Assembly (NCBI RefSeq): GCF_033097365.1
Contig: NZ_AP028461.1
Location: forward strand, 1,240,001 to 1,304,000
Length of the DNA stretch: 64,000 nt
From: Actinoplanes sichuanensis
GTDB taxonomy: Bacteria; Actinomycetota; Actinomycetes; Mycobacteriales; Micromonosporaceae
Direction: 5' to 3'
The notes beneath the pieces were generated by a model. It was not told the origin of the DNA. It made no database searches and saw only the letters and a program-made list of their open reading frames with translations. A program made the position numbers and the translations under genes. Positions 60,278 to 64,000 of the stretch are shown one piece after another. Positions within the stretch are counted from its first letter, which is position 1. Each line of letters opens with the position of its first letter.

Positions 60278-60325
60278 ATGTACCGCATGACATTCGCGCT
60301 CACCTCCGGCCGGGCACAGCGCTGA
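60278..60325 (+). CDS. 15-codon leader ORF before the GNAT gene
   Basis: ATG TAC CGC start reads MYRMTFALTSGRAQR then TGA. It follows a near-perfect AAAGGAGG (60263-60270) with 7-bp spacing, stronger than the site for the gene downstream. It ends 48 bp before the GNAT start. Possible leader peptide for attenuation or coupling; no stalling motif recognised. Confidence 0.5.
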   Translation: MYRMTFALTSGRAQR

Positions 60326-60373
60326 CCCCAGCCACCCGGCCACGGAGTGGGCGCCTCTCTCCAGGAGAACGCC

Positions 60374-61258
60374 TTGACACCGTTGACCATCCGGACCGCC
60401 GGAATGCCCGGCGAGCTGGACCTCTTCAACTCCTTCCCGTACCCCTTGAACTCGGAGATCATCGGTGACCTGACCGCCGGGCGCCGCCGCCCGGAGTGGT
60501 TGTGGCTGGCCCTGCGCGGCGACCGGGTGGTCGCCCGCGCCGCCTGGTGGTCCCGGCCCGGAGACGAACATCCGCTGGTCATGGACATGCTCGATGTGGC
60601 CGAGGGCCACGAGGCCGACGCGGTCCAGCTGGTGACGACGGCGTTGCCCGACCCCGCGCCCGAGTTCACCCGCTTCCTCCCACCAGACTGGCGGCGTTCC
60701 GAAGCCGACACCTGGATGTCGGTGCTGGAGGAGTGCGGCGCGAAACCGTTCGTGGAGCGGCTGCGCCTGCAATGGGATCCCAGGACCCCGATCCCGGCAC
60801 CGACCGGCCGCCTCACCTTCCGCCCACCTCGCGAGGGCGAGCTGGTCGACCTGATGACGCTGGTCGTGGCCGGTTCGCTCGATGCGCACACCCGTGACGA
60901 GCTGACCCGGATGACCCCGCGCGAGTGTGCCGAAGAGCAGTACCGCACCGAGCTGACCCAGTATCCGAGCCCTCCGGAGTGGTGGCGGATCGCGACCCTG
61001 CCCGACGGTGATCCGGTCGGTTTCGTGATCCCGGCGCACAACGGCTACAACCCGATCATCGCCTACATCGGGATCGTCCCCGCTCATCGCGGCCGCGGCC
61101 ACATCGATGATCTGCTCGCCGAGGGCACCCGCATCCTCGCCGCCGAGGACGTGCCCCGGATCCGGGCGGCCACCGATGTCGGAAACACTCCGATGGCGGC
61201 CGCTTTCGCCCGATCCGGCTACCGCACGTTCCAGCGTCAGGTCGACATGATCTGGTAG
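60374..61258 (+). CDS. GNAT-family acetyltransferase
   Basis: 294 residues in two GNAT-like parts; the C-terminal acetyl-CoA site is clear (IGIVPAHRGRGHIDDLLAEGTRILAAE, TDVGNTPMAAAFARSGYRTFQRQVDM). TTG 60374 is chosen because AGGAG lies 6 bp upstream; a GTG at 60347 is less supported. Preceded by the leader ORF. Stop lies 4 bp before the next gene, so they are co-transcribed. Substrate unknown. Confidence 0.82.
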   Translation: MTPLTIRTAGMPGELDLFNSFPYPLNSEIIGDLTAGRRRPEWLWLALRGDRVVARAAWWSRPGDEHPLVMDMLDVAEGHEADAVQLVTTALPDPAPEFTRFLPPDWRRSEADTWMSVLEECGAKPFVERLRLQWDPRTPIPAPTGRLTFRPPREGELVDLMTLVVAGSLDAHTRDELTRMTPRECAEEQYRTELTQYPSPPEWWRIATLPDGDPVGFVIPAHNGYNPIIAYIGIVPAHRGRGHIDDLLAEGTRILAAEDVPRIRAATDVGNTPMAAAFARSGYRTFQRQVDMIW

Positions 61259-61262
61259 GCGT

Positions 61263-62033
61263 GTGACCCACGTCGAGATCAACGGCGACGCCCCGTCCGT
61301 CGAGGCGCTGCACCAGGCCGCTGCCTGGGGGTTCGGCCACTACACGTCCATGCAGGTGCGCGGGCGTGCGGTGGCCGGGCTCGACCTGCACCTGGCCCGG
61401 CTGCGCGAGGCGTCCGCGGAACTCTTCCCGGACGACCCCGCGCCGCCGGACGGCATGGTCATCGAGCTGATCGGCCACGCGCTACGTGCCGAACGCGACG
61501 CGTCGGTGCGGGTCACGATCCTGCCCGGCATGGACGTCATGGTCTCGGTGAGCGCTCCGGCCGTCGAGACCCCGAGACCACCGTTGCGGGTGCGCACGGT
61601 CCGATTCGGACGTGACCTGCCACACCTGAAACATCGCGGCACACTCGCGCAGACCCACCTGGCCATGGAGGCGCGCCGAGCTGGTTTCGACGACGTCCTG
61701 TTCCTCGGCCCCGGCGACGTGATCTCCGAGGGCTCGGTCTGGAACGTGGTCTTCTGGGACGGCGACCGAGTCGTCTGGCCGCAGGCACCGATGCTGGCCG
61801 GCATCACCATGCAGGTCCTGCGCCGCACCCTGACCAGCCTGGACGTCCCACAGATCACCCGCCCGATCTCGCTACCCGAGACGGCCGGCCTGCCGGCCGC
61901 CGCCGCGACGAATTCGCACTTCCCCGACCAGGCGATCCAAACGATCGACGAGATCGATTTCCCGTTGTACGGCCACCTGACCACGATTCTGCGAAAAGGC
62001 TGGAACGCGGTCCCGTGGCAGGCGATCGTCTGA
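61263..62033 (+). CDS. Class IV PLP aminotransferase-family protein
   Basis: 256 residues. Branched-chain-aminotransferase/ADC-lyase fold: an early Arg/His-rich region GLDLHLARLREASAELF, LPHLKHRGTLAQTHLAMEARRAGFDDVLFL (PLP Lys region), and ISEGSVWNVVFWDGDRVVWPQAPMLAGITMQVLRR with the conserved Glu. A true substrate cannot be told. GTG 61263, 4 bp after the GNAT stop. Confidence 0.82.
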   Translation: MTHVEINGDAPSVEALHQAAAWGFGHYTSMQVRGRAVAGLDLHLARLREASAELFPDDPAPPDGMVIELIGHALRAERDASVRVTILPGMDVMVSVSAPAVETPRPPLRVRTVRFGRDLPHLKHRGTLAQTHLAMEARRAGFDDVLFLGPGDVISEGSVWNVVFWDGDRVVWPQAPMLAGITMQVLRRTLTSLDVPQITRPISLPETAGLPAAAATNSHFPDQAIQTIDEIDFPLYGHLTTILRKGWNAVPWQAIV

Positions 62034-62140
62034 CCCTGAGGCGGCCGGAAAGTGTCGTACCCCTCCGGCAGGATCACGCCATGAGTCGGACCGAGGTGCT
62101 TCCGGTTCGGTGGCTGCGGTGGTGGGCTGCCGTGACCGGG

Positions 62141-63349
62141 TCACCAGTTGTGCAGGGTGCCGTCCTCCAGGCGGTTCACCGGCAGGGCCGCGGGGCGGTA
62201 GGGATATTGCGCGGCCAGCCCCTCGTCGATGTCGACCCCGAGCCCGGGCTCCTCGGACGGGTGCAGGTATCCGTCGGCGAAGTGGTATCCGTGTGGGAAG
62301 ACGGCGTCGGTGGCCTCGGTGTGGCGCATGTATTCCTGCAGGCCGAAGTTGGGGATGGCCACGTCCAGATGCAGTGCCGCGGCCATGCAGACCGGCGAGA
62401 GATCGGTCGCCCCGTGCGACCCGCTGCGCACGTGGTAGAGGTTCGCCAGGTCGAAGATGCGGCGCAGGTGGCTGATCCCGCCGGCGTGCACGACAGTCGC
62501 GCGGATGTAATCGATGAGCTGTTCGCTGATCAGCTGCTGGCAGTCCCAGATCGTGTTGAAGACCTCGCCCACCGCGATCGGCGTGGTGGTGTGCTGCCGG
62601 ATCAGGCGGAAACCCTCCTGGAGCTCGGCCGGCACCGGGTCCTCGATCCAGGTCAGGTTGTAGGGCTCCAGGCTGCGGCCGAGCCGGGCCGCCTCGATCG
62701 GGGTGAGCCGGTGGTGCACGTCGTGCAGCAGTTTCAGAGTCGGGCCGAACTCGTCACGGACCCGGGCGAAGACCTCCGGCACGTGATCGAGGTACTGGGC
62801 GGTGGACCAGGTGTTCTCGGTCGGCAGGGCGGCGTCCGCCGGTTCGTAGAAGAGCCGGTCCTTGGACACCCCGTAGGTGCTGGCCAGCCCCGGAATCCCG
62901 GTCTGCACCCGGACGGCCCGGTAACCGAGATCGACGTAGTTCGCGATCTCCGGCAGCACGTCGTCGACGGTGTCGGCGTTGGCGTGGCCGTAAACCGTGA
63001 CGCCGTCCCGCGACCGCCCGCCGAGCAGTTGATAGACCGGCAGCCCGGCGACCTTGCCCTTGATGTCCCACAGGGCCGTGTCGACGGCCGCGATGGCCGA
63101 CATGGTCACCGGCCCACGCCGCCAGTAGGCGCCCCGGTACAGGTACTGCCAGGTGTCCTCGATCCGGGAGGCGTCGCGCCCGATGAGCGCCGGCACCACG
63201 TGCTCCTGGAGGTAGGCGGCGACGGCCAGCTCCCGGCCGTTGAGGGTCGCGTCGCCGACCCCGTACACGCCCGACGACGTCACGATCTTGAGGGTGACGA
63301 AGTTGCGGTCCGGGCAGGTCACGATCACCCGGGCGTCGGCGATTTTCAC
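62141..63349 (-). CDS. Mannonate-dehydratase-family enzyme (enolase superfamily)
   Basis: 402 residues, the usual length. Family motifs: [21 protein letters not shown] (metal Asp and His region), [32 protein letters not shown] and [19 protein letters not shown]. Members dehydrate D-mannonate/D-gluconate or related acids. GTG 63349 follows AGGAGG with 6-bp spacing. Divergent from the ECF sigma gene. Confidence 0.9.
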   Translation of the reverse strand: MKIADARVIVTCPDRNFVTLKIVTSSGVYGVGDATLNGRELAVAAYLQEHVVPALIGRDASRIEDTWQYLYRGAYWRRGPVTMSAIAAVDTALWDIKGKVAGLPVYQLLGGRSRDGVTVYGHANADTVDDVLPEIANYVDLGYRAVRVQTGIPGLASTYGVSKDRLFYEPADAALPTENTWSTAQYLDHVPEVFARVRDEFGPTLKLLHDVHHRLTPIEAARLGRSLEPYNLTWIEDPVPAELQEGFRLIRQHTTTPIAVGEVFNTIWDCQQLISEQLIDYIRATVVHAGGISHLRRIFDLANLYHVRSGSHGATDLSPVCMAAALHLDVAIPNFGLQEYMRHTEATDAVFPHGYHFADGYLHPSEEPGLGVDIDEGLAAQYPYRPAALPVNRLEDGTLHNW

Positions 63350-63428
63350 TGTTTTCCTCCTGAGGCGGGTGCCAGGAGATTCGACTTTATCGATCTCGTT
63401 CGACTCGGCCAACCATTCACGGGTGCTC

Positions 63429-63932
63429 ATGCGTTGGATAGGTGTGGACAGCGACTTCGCCGCCTTCGTCGAGGCACGACAGCACCGGCTGCTGCGCTCG
63501 GCGTACCTGGTCTGCGGCGACCACCATCTCGCCGAGGACCTGTTACAGGGTGCCCTGGTCAAACTCGCCCTGCGGTGGAGCCGGGTGCGCGAGGGCGATC
63601 CGGAGGCCTTCCTGCGCACGGTGATGTACCGGGACGCGGTCTCCTGGTGGCGACGCTTCCGTCGGGAGCACCTCAGCGATGCGCCGCCGGAGCGCCCGTC
63701 CGGTGGCGACGACGTGCCGAGCCGGCTGGTCTTCGAGGCGGCGCTACGACGACTGCCGCCACGACAGCGGGCGGTGCTGGTGCTGCGCTACTTCGACGAC
63801 CTCACCGAGGCCCGCACCGCGGAGATCCTCGGTGTCACCGTCGGCACGGTGAAGAGCCAGGCCAGCGCGGCCCTGCGGAAACTGCGGGAGCTGGCCCCGG
63901 AACTCGGTGACATGGCCGGAAAGGAACGATGA
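63429..63932 (+). CDS. ECF sigma factor, SigE-type
   Basis: 167 residues. sigma2 ([29 protein letters not shown]) and sigma4 ([48 protein letters not shown]) are intact. ATG 63429; GTG 63444 would start at the conserved DFAAFVEAR. Stop overlaps the next ATG (ATGA), a usual sigma/anti-sigma coupling. Divergent from the mannonate dehydratase. Confidence 0.9.
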   Translation: MRWIGVDSDFAAFVEARQHRLLRSAYLVCGDHHLAEDLLQGALVKLALRWSRVREGDPEAFLRTVMYRDAVSWWRRFRREHLSDAPPERPSGGDDVPSRLVFEAALRRLPPRQRAVLVLRYFDDLTEARTAEILGVTVGTVKSQASAALRKLRELAPELGDMAGKER

Positions 63933-64000
63933 TGACGACTGACCGGCTCACCGAGCTGCTCGAGCAGAGTTCCGCGGACGTCAGTCCGCCGTCGTTCGCC
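63929..64000 (+). CDS. Cut-off partner of the ECF sigma factor
   Basis: Starts at ATG 63929 (or 63932), overlapping the sigma stop; only ~24 codons ([24 protein letters not shown]) are in the window. Its position suggests a membrane or anti-sigma-like partner, but nothing here proves it. Confidence 0.5.
   Translation, partial: MMTTDRLTELLEQSSADVSPPSFA

Noticed and set aside
1..64000. tRNA, rRNA or intact mobile element
   Set aside because: No tRNA cloverleaf, rRNA segment, transposase or integrase motif was recognised. Pseudogenes at 15543 and 45675 show decay but not insertion.

Overview
The window is high-GC actinobacterial DNA with dense, mostly short-spaced genes. Its make-up (SARP and NB-ARC regulators, an XRE/STAND/propeller protein, ECF sigma factors, secreted multidomain carbohydrases, many GTG and TTG starts, several apparently leaderless genes) fits a soil actinomycete, most likely Micromonosporaceae (Actinoplanes-like). 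That genus guess is an inference from gene style, not from a search. I see no rRNA, tRNA, CRISPR array, phage gene or intact insertion sequence.

Layout. 1-5.7 kb: the end of a GH78 alpha-L-rhamnosidase, an SRPBCC/ArsR pair behind two matching dyad operators, a membrane-anchored beta-rich protein, and a large FAD/Fe-S oxidase. 5.7-11.4 kb: an MFS permease, a small P-loop kinase, lipoproteins, and a three-gene MacB-type efflux operon. 11.5-15.8 kb: a two-component system, an ECF42-type sigma gene with its DGPF/YCII partner, and a wrecked SDR gene. 15.8-21.3 kb: a DUF1295 membrane protein, a secreted seven-blade RCC1-like protein behind a CebR-type box, an aldose 1-epimerase, an amidohydrolase and a secreted protein of four repeated double-psi-barrel-like units. 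21.5-27 kb: a stand-alone HflX N-terminal domain, DUF1992, a CcdA-type protein, and a sugar ABC importer operon. 27-34.5 kb: an XRE-STAND-propeller protein, then a divergent locus pairing an atypical aromatic-amino-acid-lyase homologue with a complete quaternary-amine (OpuC/ProU-type) ABC importer.

34.6-48.1 kb is rich in secreted hydrolases: a GH13 alpha-amylase with a starch-binding domain and two palindromic operators, an M4 metallopeptidase, and a GH16 glucanase with two CBM32-like domains. Between them lie a GGDEF-EAL protein, a FrnE-type DsbA coupled to a 39-residue peptide ending in a Cys pair, a TetR regulator, an NB-ARC regulator without TPRs, and a decayed SARP gene. 48.2-50.6 kb holds a Ser/Thr kinase and a sigK-rskA pair that share a SigK-like promoter motif. 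50.8-64 kb: small enzymes and regulators, a 1046-residue SARP/NB-ARC/TPR regulator with a C-terminal SMI1/KNR4-like domain, a LysR/EamA pair, a GNAT gene preceded by a 15-codon leader ORF, a class IV aminotransferase, a mannonate-dehydratase-family enzyme, and an SigE-type ECF sigma gene overlapping a cut-off partner.

Working together: many loci are a regulator beside its target. The secreted amylase, glucanase, rhamnosidase and protease, with the sugar importer and epimerase, look like a polymer-degrading, nutrient-scavenging lifestyle. The most novel candidates are the lyase plus betaine-importer locus, the Cys-tailed micro-gene with its oxidoreductase, the SARP-SMI1 fusion, and the paired SigK-like promoters.
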